Assembly (NCBI RefSeq): GCF_006496635.1
Contig: NZ_CP022958.1
Span: forward strand, 1,488,001 to 1,552,000
Direction of reading: 5' to 3'
DNA: 64,000 bases
DNA from: Azoarcus sp. DD4
GTDB lineage: Bacteria > Pseudomonadota > Gammaproteobacteria > Burkholderiales > Rhodocyclaceae
Numbering within the stretch: position 1 is the stretch's first letter; each line of letters opens with the position of its first letter. The notes below the pieces were generated by a model. It worked only from the letters and a program-made list of their open reading frames with translations, did no database searches and was not told the origin of the DNA. This document shows positions 38,101 through 45,768 of the stretch, one piece after another. The position numbers were made by a program, and so were the translations under genes.

Positions 38101-38716
38101 GGCTGACATTGGCGAAGAATTCGCGCTTCGCCGCATCCAGGCGCCGCACCTTGTCGAGCAGTTGTTGCAGGGTTTCGTTCTTGCGCGATATTTCGGCTTC
38201 GGCACGCTTCATCTCGGTGATGTCGCGGCCTTCGGCGAGGAGGAAGACGATGTCGCCGTGGCGGTCGCGGACGGGCAGCAGCGAGAAGTCGACGACGATG
38301 GTTTCCCCGCCGGCGGCGCGGCCGTAGTTCTCGACGTCGCAGCGCACGAACTCGCCGGCGGCGGCACGGCGGACGGCATCATGCGCCACCCGCCGGGTCT
38401 CCTGCGACACGGCCCACCAGCGGGTATCCCAGAACGGTCGGCCGCGCACGTCCGCCAGCCGCAGGCCGGCGCCTTCCAGCGCCGCGCGGTTGATCTCCAG
38501 CGTCGTGCCCTGCGCATCGAGCAGGCCGACGAACTGGTACATGCCGTCGAGCAGGATGCGTGCGAGCTTCTCCCTGTGGGTCTGGGCGCTGTCGGTGGCG
38601 GCCAGTGTCACGGCGCCGACCTGCAGCGTCGGCGAGTCCCTGAACAAACGGTTCAGCGGCGCTGTGCCATGTCCTGGATATCTGCCGGTCCTTTCCTTTC
38701 CCGTTTCCGATTTCAC
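35159..38716 (-). CDS. Hybrid sensor kinase with response-regulator, GGDEF and EAL domains
   Basis: 1,185 residues. The order is PAS (about 50-175), HisKA with H206 in FFANVSHELRTP, an ATPase domain with GTGLGLAIARD near 382, a receiver domain with D515 in LLVTDLMMPRLDG, a second PAS (about 640-760), GGDEF, then EAL (about 940-1175). The GGDEF site is broken (HFGGRHF where GGDEF is expected), so no cyclase is likely. The EAL motif reads ETLVRW, but the other signatures (LEITESAIM, IDDFGTGYSSLAYL, AIKIDKSFV, VIAEGVEN) are intact, suggesting cyclic-di-GMP hydrolysis. No transmembrane segment is seen, so it is probably cytosolic. The start is a GTG with AGGGGG upstream. Confidence 0.9.
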   Translation of the reverse strand: MKSETGKERTGRYPGHGTAPLNRLFRDSPTLQVGAVTLAATDSAQTHREKLARILLDGMYQFVGLLDAQGTTLEINRAALEGAGLRLADVRGRPFWDTRWWAVSQETRRVAHDAVRRAAAGEFVRCDVENYGRAAGGETIVVDFSLLPVRDRHGDIVFLLAEGRDITEMKRAEAEISRKNETLQQLLDKVRRLDAAKREFFANVSHELRTPLALILGPAEAMLAGTEALSERQHRDLLVIHRNAATLLKHVNDLLDLEKVDAGKLSLNYARIDLARAVRAVAAHFDALAPQRSLTYAVSTPDTLLAEVDPEKFDRVLVNLLSNAFKFTPAGGRISCTLAPCERDRLLLTVQDSGPGVRPELRSAIFDRFHQGDGGTAREFGGTGLGLAIARDFVGLHGGTITVTEAPAGGALFQVELPRLAAAGAYVRLPDEGRDRAEDSHAIDAAVEELERGGAHPGAPPAAGRATVLVAEDNAEMRRFIAEVLGDDYHVVTAADGAEALTAALAAPPDLLVTDLMMPRLDGEALVAELRAHPQLARLPVLVLSARGDEALRLKLLAEAVQDYVTKPFSPHELRARVRNLVTMKRARDALQQALASRSEDLAQLTQQLIDNRQALQRSHDALQESEQRWRAVYQHSAAGIALIDTDGRILAANPALQQLLGYTEDELRGRTPTGLSLEDGDAIRAQVAELVAGRISEYHALRRYQRSDGSTIWANASVSMIPGTPDAPRMLVAIIEDITERKRAEDRLRHLAYFDALTDLPNRVQFEECLRDAVAHAQTDNRPVAVIILALERFKEIAYTLGQANGDLLLQQVGPRFRSALDENALLAHFGGRHFAALLPNCGVQAARETALRLQKTIERPFDIAGFTLEVGANLGIAVFPGHAGDATALLRCAEIAQHHAHQTADGCAFYASEQDSYKPRRLQLMGELRTAIEENQLVLYCQPKLDLKTREIVALETLVRWQHPIYGLIAPDQFVPYIESTGLIGPLTRWIIDAAVTQCHGWQRAGMRVPVAVNLSARNLTDPALVGHIQGALLTWGADAGWIGLEITESAIMTEPQTALETLKRLSSLGFRLFIDDFGTGYSSLAYLQQLPVDAIKIDKSFVLPMLADEDAATIVRSTLELGHNLGLAVIAEGVENEAICERLAALGCDEAQGYYLSPPMPVSGFIPWVKTAPWPLRATAPH

Positions 38717-39005
38717 GAGCGAACCCCCTGAATGCCCGACACGGCGACCGGATTGCGTAGCGCGATGCTGCTATGAGGCTAGTTCCGTCGCCGATGGACT
38801 GCAAAGGGGCGAACTCCGCTGGCCGCTGGCGCGTTGCTGCCGTCCGGACTGAAAGCAAACCGAAAGCCCTTCTCCGTATCGTCGGTCTCCATGCAGGGGC
38901 CAGGCGGACCGTCCCTGCCGACAACAAGCGGATGACGCGATTCGCCTCGGCCAGCCGGCATAGCCGGCGGGGCGACGGCGATGCCTTAGTGACGAGGAGA
39001 CAATC

Positions 39006-39977
39006 ATGTTCAAGAACATCTTCAAGGCGACTATCGTCGCCGGTGCGATCGGTTTCGGCGTGGTGGCGAGCGCGCCGGCGCTGGCGCTCGACAGCCTCAA
39101 GATCCTGGTGCCGGCCAACCCCGGCGGCGGCTGGGATCAGACTGGGCGGGCGTTGCAGGCGGCGCTGAACTCGGAGAGCGTGGTCAAGAAGGTCACGGTG
39201 GACAACAAGGGCGGGGCCGGCGGCACCATCGGCCTGGCCCAGTTCGTCAATGGCGCCAAGGGCGACGGCAATGCAACCATCGTCGGCGGCATGGTGATGG
39301 TGGGCGCGATCGCCACCAACAAGTCGCCGGTGAACCTCAGCCAGGTGACGCCGCTTGCGCGCCTCACCGGCGAAGTGCTGGTGGTGGTGGTGCCGGCCAG
39401 CTCCAAGATCCAGACGCTGAAGGAACTGCTCGACCAGTTCAAGGCCAACCCCGGCTCGGTGGCGTGGGGCGGCGGATCGGCCGGCGGTTCGGACCACATC
39501 CTTGCCGGGCTGATCGCGCAGGCTGTCGGTGTCGCGCCGGCCAAGGTCAATTACATCGCCTATGCCGGCGGCGGCGAAGCCCAGGCGGCCATCATGGGCG
39601 GCCACGTGGCGGCGGGCATCAGCGGCTTCGGCGAATTCCAGTCGCAGATCAAGTCGGGCAAGCTGCGCGCGCTGGCGGTCTCGGGCGCCGAACGCATCCC
39701 CGGCGAGAGCGTGCCGACGCTGAAGGAGCAGGGCGTCGATGTCGAACTCATCAACTGGCGCGCGATCTTCGGCGCGCCCGGCATCACCGAGGCGCAGCAG
39801 AAGGAACTGGTCGCCGCGCTCGACAAGGCGGTGGCATCGGCCTCGTGGAAGGAAACGCTCAAGCGTAACGATTGGGCCGACATCTACCTCACCGGCCCGG
39901 AATTCAAGAAGTTCCTCGAGGCGGATATCGCCCGCCTGAACAAGCTGGTCACCGACCTCGGCTTGGTCGCGAAGTAA
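39006..39977 (+). CDS. tctC: TctC/Bug-family tricarboxylate binding protein 1
   Basis: A 323-residue periplasmic solute-binding protein with a signal peptide (cleavage near ASAPALA, residue 27). It shows Bug-family marks: KILVPANPGGGWDQTGRALQ (the first ligand loop), GAGGTIGLAQFVNG and GVAPAKVNYIAYAGGGEAQA. It is the first of three such proteins in this locus. AGGAGA precedes the ATG. It is divergent from the hybrid kinase gene across 289 bp and is followed by a second tctC after 92 bp. Confidence 0.92.
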   Translation: MFKNIFKATIVAGAIGFGVVASAPALALDSLKILVPANPGGGWDQTGRALQAALNSESVVKKVTVDNKGGAGGTIGLAQFVNGAKGDGNATIVGGMVMVGAIATNKSPVNLSQVTPLARLTGEVLVVVVPASSKIQTLKELLDQFKANPGSVAWGGGSAGGSDHILAGLIAQAVGVAPAKVNYIAYAGGGEAQAAIMGGHVAAGISGFGEFQSQIKSGKLRALAVSGAERIPGESVPTLKEQGVDVELINWRAIFGAPGITEAQQKELVAALDKAVASASWKETLKRNDWADIYLTGPEFKKFLEADIARLNKLVTDLGLVAK

Positions 39978-40069
39978 GCCTGCAGCGCCTGGGCTGGCGC
40001 GGCAACGCCTGTCCGGGCCCCGGCCGCGAGCGCGGCCCGCCTGCCCTCCATCGTCCGGAGATTTTCGAC

Positions 40070-41053
40070 ATGCTTTCCAACATCATCGGCGCCGGCGTCG
40101 GCCGCGCGCTGCGATCCGTGCTGGCCGGCTTCGCCCTGGCGGCCGCGGCCAACACGGCGCTCGCCGCGGACTACAAGATCCTCGTTCCGGCTGCGCCCGG
40201 CGGCGGCTACGACCAGCTCGGCCGCGCCGTGCAGGCTGCGCTGCAGGGCGCCAGGCTGGCCGGGCGGGTGCAGGTGAACAACGTTCCCGGCGCCGGCGGC
40301 ACGATAGGGCTGGCGCAGCTCATCAACGGCAGCACCGGCGACGGCGGCGCGCTGATGGCGAGCGGCAAGGGCATGGTGTCGGCGGTGTATATCAACGCGT
40401 CGCCGGTGAGCCTGTCGAACGCCACTCCGATCGCCCGCCTGACCGGCGAATTCGAGGTGCTGGTGGTGCCGGCGTCGTCGCCGCTGAAGTCCATGGCCGA
40501 CCTGGTGGCGGCCTACAAGGCCAACCCCGGCGCGGTGTCGTGGGCGGGCGGCTTTGCCGGCGGCGTCGATCAGCTCACCGCCGGGATGATCGTGCAGGCC
40601 ATCGGCGGCGAGGCCGGCAAGTTCAATTACGTCGCCTTCGGCAGCGGCGGCGAGGTGCTGGCCCAGGTGCTCGGCGGCCACGTCACCGTCGGCCTCGGCG
40701 GCTACAACGAGTTCGCCGCACAGATCCGGGCCGGCAAGCTGCGCGCCCTGGCCATCACCGCGGCGGCGCGGGTCAAGGACATCGACATCGCGACCCTGAA
40801 GGAACAGGGCATCGACGTGGAGTTCGTGAACTGGCGCGGCCTGATGGCGGCGCCAGGGATCAGCGATGCCCAGCGCCATGCGCTGGTGGCCCTGGTGACG
40901 CAGATGGCTGCCAGCGAAGCGTGGAAGGCGACGCTCGCCAAGAACGGGTGGACCGACATGCTGATGACCGGCGACGCCTTCACAAGCTACGTCGAAGCCG
41001 AACAGAAGACGGTCTTCAAGCTGGTCAACGAGCTCGGGCTGGTGAAGAAATGA
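40070..41053 (+). CDS. tctC: TctC/Bug-family tricarboxylate binding protein 2
   Basis: 327 residues, clearly a paralogue of the preceding protein (KILVPAAPGGGYDQLGRAVQ and GAGGTIGLAQLINGSTGDGG are alike). The signal peptide is cleaved near NTALA, residue 32. The loop residues differ enough (YDQL against WDQT) to suggest altered specificity. A GGAG lies nine bases before the ATG. The tctB start overlaps its stop by ATGA, so this is the binding protein most tightly coupled to the permease. Confidence 0.92.
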   Translation: MLSNIIGAGVGRALRSVLAGFALAAAANTALAADYKILVPAAPGGGYDQLGRAVQAALQGARLAGRVQVNNVPGAGGTIGLAQLINGSTGDGGALMASGKGMVSAVYINASPVSLSNATPIARLTGEFEVLVVPASSPLKSMADLVAAYKANPGAVSWAGGFAGGVDQLTAGMIVQAIGGEAGKFNYVAFGSGGEVLAQVLGGHVTVGLGGYNEFAAQIRAGKLRALAITAAARVKDIDIATLKEQGIDVEFVNWRGLMAAPGISDAQRHALVALVTQMAASEAWKATLAKNGWTDMLMTGDAFTSYVEAEQKTVFKLVNELGLVKK

Positions 41054-41532
41054 GCACGCAGGCACGCATCCGGCCCGGCGAACTGCTGATCTCGCTCGCG
41101 CTGCTGGCCCTCGGCACCTTCGTGGTGCTGGAGACCGGCGGCATTGCCGAAACCCAGGGCTATTCCCAGATCGGGCCGCGCCTATTCCCCTATCTCATCG
41201 GCACCGGCCTGAGCGTGTGCGGCACCTGGCTGGCGTGGCAGGCGCTCACCGGCGGATGGCGCAACGTGCCGCAGGACGACGGTACGCACGCCGCGCCCGA
41301 CCGCATGGCCTTCGTCGTCGTCAGCGCGGGCGTGCTGCTGCACATGGTGCTGATCGCCTGGGCCGGCTTCATCCTCGCTTCGGCGCTGCTGTTCGTGCTG
41401 GTCGCGCGCGGCTTCGGCAGCACGCGGCCGGTGCGCGACCTCGTCCTGGCCCTGGCACTGAGTACCGCCGCCTATTTCCTCTTCACGCACGGACTGGGGC
41501 TGACGCTGCCCGCCGGCCCTTTCGGAGGCTGA
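41050..41532 (+). CDS. tctB: TctB small permease subunit
   Basis: 160 residues with about four hydrophobic helices (LLISLALLALGTFVVLETGG; PRLFPYLIGTGLSVCGTWLA; FVVVSAGVLLHMVLIAWAGF; DLVLALALSTAAYFLFTHGL), the usual TctB layout. Together with TctA it forms the sodium-coupled membrane part of a tripartite tricarboxylate transporter. Translationally coupled to tctC 2 and followed by tctA after one base. Confidence 0.9.
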   Translation: MSTQARIRPGELLISLALLALGTFVVLETGGIAETQGYSQIGPRLFPYLIGTGLSVCGTWLAWQALTGGWRNVPQDDGTHAAPDRMAFVVVSAGVLLHMVLIAWAGFILASALLFVLVARGFGSTRPVRDLVLALALSTAAYFLFTHGLGLTLPAGPFGG

Positions 41533-41533
41533 C

Positions 41534-43051
41534 ATGGATACCCTGAATGCACTGCTTTCCGGCTTCGCCGTCGCGCTGAGCCTGCAGAACCTGCTGCTCG
41601 GCTTCGTCGGCGTCACGCTGGGCACCGCGGTGGGCGTGCTGCCGGGCGTCGGCCCGGCGCTGACGGTGGCGCTGCTGCTGCCGGCGACCGCAAGCTTCGA
41701 CCCGACCGGCGCGCTCATCATGTTCGCCGGCATCTACTACGGCGCCATGTTCGGCGGCTCAACCACTTCGATCCTGCTCAACACGCCGGGAGAGTCCTCG
41801 ACCATCGTCACCGCGATGGAAGGCAACCTGATGGCCAAGCGCGGCCGCGCCGGTCCGGCGCTGGCGACCTCGGCGATCGGCTCCTTCGTCGCCGGCACCA
41901 TCGCCACGCTGCTGCTTACCTTCGTGTCGCCGCTGGCGGTGGATGTGGCGCTGAAGTTCGGCCCCACCGAGTACTTCGCGGTGATGGTGCTCGCCTTCGT
42001 CACGGTGTCGGCGGTGCTCGGCGCCTCGCCTGCGCGCGGGCTGGCCAGCCTCTTCCTCGGTCTGACCATCGGCCTGATCGGGCTGGATAGTCAGACCGGC
42101 CAGGCACGCTTCACGCTCGGCATCCCCGAACTGCTCGACGGGCTCGACGTGGTGGTGGTCGCGGTCGGACTGTTCGCGGTCGGCGAGACGCTCTACGTCG
42201 CCACCTACCTCAACCGCAGCACCGACACCGTCGAGCGGATGAAGGGTTCGATCTGGATGAGCAAGGACGACTGGAAGCGCTCGTGGAAGCCGTGGCTGCG
42301 CGGCACCGCGCTGGGCTTCCCGTTCGGCTGTATCCCGGCCGGCGGCGCCGAGATTCCGACCTTCCTGTCGTACGCGGCCGAGAAGAAGCTCAGCAAGCAT
42401 CCGGAGGAATTCGGCCAGGGCGCCATCGAGGGCGTGGCCGGGCCGGAGGCCGCCAACAACGCTTCCGCCAGCGGTACGCTGATGCCGCTGCTGACCCTCG
42501 GCCTGCCGACCACGGCGACCGCCGCCATCATCCTGGCCGCCTTCCAGCAGTACGGCCTGCAGCCCGGCCCGCTGCTGTTCGACACCCAGCCCGAGCTGAT
42601 CTGGGGCCTGATCGCCAGCATGTACATCGGCAACGTCATCCTGCTCGCGCTCAACCTGCCGCTGGTCGGGCTGTGGGTCAAGTTGCTGACCATCCCGCGC
42701 CCGCTGCTCTACGCCGGCATCCTGATCTTCGCCACGCTGGGTGCCTACGGTCTGCGCAATTCCTGGTTCGACCTCGCGCTGCTGTACGGCATCGGCGTGA
42801 TCGGCTTCGTCATGCGCCGCTACGACATCCCGGTGGCGCCGGTGCTGGTCGGCATGATCCTCGGGCCGCTGGCGGAGCAGCAGTTCCGCCGCGCGCTGGC
42901 GATCAGCCAGGGCGATCTCGCCATCTTCGTCACTCAGCCGATCTCGGGTGCGGTGCTGGCCGTCACCGCGCTGGTCGTCGTCGTGCCGCCCGTGTGGCGC
43001 CGCATCGCGCGGATGCGCGCGGCTGCGATCGGTCATCACAACCCCGCATAA
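41534..43051 (+). CDS. tctA: TctA large permease subunit
   Basis: 505 residues with about twelve membrane helices and the TctA signature GAMFGGSTTSILLNTPGESS near residue 73, with its internal repeat GIPAGGAEIPTFLSYAAEKK-like segment (FGCIPAGGAEIPTFLSYAAE near 262). This is the substrate-translocating subunit. Substrates known for the family are citrate, tricarballylate and related acids. It follows tctB directly. Confidence 0.94.
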   Translation: MDTLNALLSGFAVALSLQNLLLGFVGVTLGTAVGVLPGVGPALTVALLLPATASFDPTGALIMFAGIYYGAMFGGSTTSILLNTPGESSTIVTAMEGNLMAKRGRAGPALATSAIGSFVAGTIATLLLTFVSPLAVDVALKFGPTEYFAVMVLAFVTVSAVLGASPARGLASLFLGLTIGLIGLDSQTGQARFTLGIPELLDGLDVVVVAVGLFAVGETLYVATYLNRSTDTVERMKGSIWMSKDDWKRSWKPWLRGTALGFPFGCIPAGGAEIPTFLSYAAEKKLSKHPEEFGQGAIEGVAGPEAANNASASGTLMPLLTLGLPTTATAAIILAAFQQYGLQPGPLLFDTQPELIWGLIASMYIGNVILLALNLPLVGLWVKLLTIPRPLLYAGILIFATLGAYGLRNSWFDLALLYGIGVIGFVMRRYDIPVAPVLVGMILGPLAEQQFRRALAISQGDLAIFVTQPISGAVLAVTALVVVVPPVWRRIARMRAAAIGHHNPA

Positions 43052-43063
43052 GGAGACTTTCCC

Positions 43064-43804
43064 GTGTTCGAATTCATGATGGACGGCGCCTTCTGGGTGT
43101 CGGTACTGCAGATCATCGCCATCGACATCCTGCTCGGCGGCGACAACGCGGTGGTGATCGCGCTGGCCTGCCGCCGGCTGCCCGAGCACCAGCGCAACAA
43201 GGGCATCGCCTGGGGCGTGGTCGGTGCCATCGGCCTGCGCGTGGTGCTGATCTTCTTTGCCCTGCAGCTGCTCGAACTGCCCTTCCTCAAGCTGGTCGGC
43301 GCGCTGCTGCTGCTGTGGATAGGCGTCAAGCTGATGCAGCCGGAGGACGAGGACGGCCACGGCAATATCGAAGGCAGCACCCACCTGTTCGGCGCGATCA
43401 AGACCATCGTCGTCGCCGACGCGGTGATGAGCCTGGACAACGTCATCGCGGTCGCCGGTGCGGCCAAGGGCGATCTCGGCCTGGTGGTGTTCGGCATCGT
43501 CATCAGCATTCCCATCATCGTCTGGGGCAGCAAGTTCGTGCTCAAGCTGATGGATCGCTTCCCCATCGTGATCACGCTCGGTGCCGCGCTGCTCGGCTGG
43601 ATCGCCGGCGGCATGCTGGTCGGCGATGTCATGCTCAAGCCCTGGCTGGAAGGCATGCCGGGCTGGTTGCATTACGTGACGTCGGCCATCGGTGCGCTCT
43701 TCGTGGTCGCGCTCGGCGCCTGGCTGGCCCGGCGCGAGACGGCGGCGCCGCTGGTCGAACTCGCGGTCGAAAACGCCGGCGACAGCGCCGGGCGTGGCGA
43801 ATGA
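43064..43804 (+). CDS. TerC-family integral membrane protein
   Basis: A 246-residue protein of the TerC/YjbE family with about seven helices and the two acidic motifs LLGGDNAVVIALACRRLP and ADAVMSLDNVIAVAGAA that mark metal-transporting members. Characterised relatives export Mn2+ or affect metal homeostasis. GTG start at 43064 with AAGGAG upstream. It lies 12 bp after tctA in the same run. Citrate is a metal chelator, so a metal-export partner of citrate uptake is a plausible but untested idea. Confidence 0.88.
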   Translation: MFEFMMDGAFWVSVLQIIAIDILLGGDNAVVIALACRRLPEHQRNKGIAWGVVGAIGLRVVLIFFALQLLELPFLKLVGALLLLWIGVKLMQPEDEDGHGNIEGSTHLFGAIKTIVVADAVMSLDNVIAVAGAAKGDLGLVVFGIVISIPIIVWGSKFVLKLMDRFPIVITLGAALLGWIAGGMLVGDVMLKPWLEGMPGWLHYVTSAIGALFVVALGAWLARRETAAPLVELAVENAGDSAGRGE

Positions 43805-43815
43805 AGGAGAACACG

Positions 43816-44256
43816 ATGCTCAAGATACTGGTACCGGTGGACGGCGCCGACAATGTCGGCCCGGTGGTCGACCACCTGCTCAGGCTGCGCGCCGCGAGCG
43901 GCGAACCCGACATCCACCTGCTCAACGTGCAGATCCCGATCGACTCCGGCCACGCGCGAATGTTCGTCGGCCACGACGAGCTCGAGCGCTATCACCGCGA
44001 CGAGGGGCTGGCGGCGCTGGAGGCCGCCCGCCGCCTGCTCGATGCCGCTGGCGTGCGCTACACCCATCACATCGCGGTTGGCCACGTCGCCGATACCATC
44101 ATCCGCTACGCCGGCGAGCACCGCTTCGACAAGATCGTCATGGGGACGCACGGGCGCAGCGGGCTGATGCTGGCATTGCTCGGCTCGGTCGCGCACGAGG
44201 TGCTGGAGCGCTCCACCATCCCGGTGACGCTGGTCAAACCCGGCGCGACCGGCTGA
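43816..44256 (+). CDS. Universal stress protein family protein 1
   Basis: A 146-residue single-domain UspA protein. MLKILVPVDGADN opens it, and the ATP-binding loop MGTHGRSGLMLALLGSVAHE follows near residue 114. The G-2x-G-9x-GS pattern predicts nucleotide binding. The ATG at 43816 was chosen since AAGGAG at 43804-43809 serves it; an ATG 15 bases earlier overlaps the terC stop. In the tct run, 11 bp after terC. Confidence 0.88.
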   Translation: MLKILVPVDGADNVGPVVDHLLRLRAASGEPDIHLLNVQIPIDSGHARMFVGHDELERYHRDEGLAALEAARRLLDAAGVRYTHHIAVGHVADTIIRYAGEHRFDKIVMGTHGRSGLMLALLGSVAHEVLERSTIPVTLVKPGATG

Positions 44257-44278
44257 GCCCCGCGGTCAGGAGAGTCCG

Positions 44279-45256
44279 ATGACGCTGAAGAAGACGGTGA
44301 CGCTGCTGCTTGCGCTGGCGACCGCGCCGCAGGCCCTGGCGGCCGACGCCGCCGGTGCCGCGGTTAAGGCGCCGACGCTGACCATCGTGGTGCCCTTCAC
44401 CCACGGCGGCCCCACCGACGAGATCGCGCGCATCCTGGCCGAGCCGCTCGGCCGGGCGCTGCAACGCAAGGTCGTCGAGCGCAACGTTCTCGGTGCAGGC
44501 GGCACGCTCGGCGCCGAGAAGGTCAGCAAGGCCAAGCCCGACGGCACGATGCTGCTGCTGTCCAACATCGGCCACGCGACCAGCGCGACGCTCCATCCCA
44601 AGCTGCGTTACGACCCGGTGGCCGGCTTCGAGCCGGTCGGCCTGGTGGCCGATGTGCCGATGACGCTGGTCGGGCGCCGCGACCTCGCCGCCGGCAACGT
44701 CGGCGAACTGCTGCGCGACGTCCGCGGCGGCATGAGCTACGCCCACGCCGGCACCGGCTCGGCGTCGCACCTGTGCGGCCTGCTGCTGCGCAGCGCCAGC
44801 GGTGCGCCGCTGCGCGCGATCGCCTACCCGGGCACGCAGGAGGCGCTGTCCGATCTCGCCGGCGGCCATGTCGACCTGCTGTGCGACCAGCCGACCAACA
44901 CCCTGAAGGCGATCGAGACCGGGCAGGTACGGGGCTATGCGGTGACCGGTCCGGCGCGGCTCGACCTGCTGCCGGCGCTGCCGACCGTCCGCGAAGCGGG
45001 GCTGGCGGGGGTCGAACTGGTGGTGTGGCACGGCCTGTATGCGCCCAGGGGAACGCCGCCGGAGGTCATCGACGCGCTCGCTGCCGGCCTGCGCCGCGCG
45101 CTCGCCGAACCGGCGCTGCAGGCGCGCATGCGCCAGCTCGGTGCGCAGCCGGCCAGCGCCGCGCAGGCGACGCCGGCGGCGCTACGCGAGCGCCTGCAGT
45201 CGGAGATCTCGCGCTGGCAGCCCATCCTGCGCGATGCCGCCGCACAAAGCGAATGA
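44279..45256 (+). CDS. tctC: TctC/Bug-family tricarboxylate binding protein 3
   Basis: 325 residues with a signal peptide (cleavage near APQALA, residue 21). It has the Bug loop IVVPFTHGGPTDEIARILAE with GG-P-TD in place of the GGGWDQ of the other two, and GAGGTLGAEKVSKAKPDG. It diverges more from tctC 1 and 2 than they do from each other, hence probably a different ligand. AGGAGAG precedes the ATG. Confidence 0.9.
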   Translation: MTLKKTVTLLLALATAPQALAADAAGAAVKAPTLTIVVPFTHGGPTDEIARILAEPLGRALQRKVVERNVLGAGGTLGAEKVSKAKPDGTMLLLSNIGHATSATLHPKLRYDPVAGFEPVGLVADVPMTLVGRRDLAAGNVGELLRDVRGGMSYAHAGTGSASHLCGLLLRSASGAPLRAIAYPGTQEALSDLAGGHVDLLCDQPTNTLKAIETGQVRGYAVTGPARLDLLPALPTVREAGLAGVELVVWHGLYAPRGTPPEVIDALAAGLRRALAEPALQARMRQLGAQPASAAQATPAALRERLQSEISRWQPILRDAAAQSE

Positions 45257-45308
45257 ACCTGCGCCGCCGCCGGCAGCGCGCAAGCCTTTCCGCCTACAAG
45301 GATCCATC

Positions 45309-45758
45309 ATGTTCAAGCACATCCTCGTTCCGACCGACGGTTCGCCGCTTTCCGACGAGGCCGTCGAGCGCGCGATCGCACTCGCCCAGACCCTGGGCGC
45401 GCGCCTGACCATCCTCAACGCCACCGCCGAGGCACCGTTTCCGGTGACCAACTTCGGCGAGGACGGCCATTACGATCCGGCACGCTCCAGCCGCTTCGCC
45501 GAACAGGCAGCGGCACATGGCCAGCGCATCGTCGAAGCCGCCGTCGCCCGCGCCCAGGGTGCCGGCGTCGAAGCCGAGCACGTGCTGGAGACCAGCGACG
45601 TGCCGCATCGCGCCATCATCCGCGCCGCCACCGAACGCGCCTGCGACCTGATCCTGATGGCCTCGCACGGCCGTCGCGGCCTCGACGCGCTGCTGCTCGG
45701 CAGCGAGACGCACAAGGTGCTGACCTACTGCAGGATTCCGGTGCTGGTCTGCCGCTGA
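45309..45758 (+). CDS. Universal stress protein family protein 2
   Basis: 149 residues, MFKHILVPTDGSPLSDEAVE at the start and the ATP-loop MASHGRRGLDALLLGSETHK near residue 117. Last gene of the plus-strand tct run and convergent with tctE ten bases later. Two UspA proteins in one transport operon is unusual; a role in sensing ATP or regulating transport is possible. Confidence 0.88.
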   Translation: MFKHILVPTDGSPLSDEAVERAIALAQTLGARLTILNATAEAPFPVTNFGEDGHYDPARSSRFAEQAAAHGQRIVEAAVARAQGAGVEAEHVLETSDVPHRAIIRAATERACDLILMASHGRRGLDALLLGSETHKVLTYCRIPVLVCR

Positions 45759-45768
45759 AGCACGGCGC

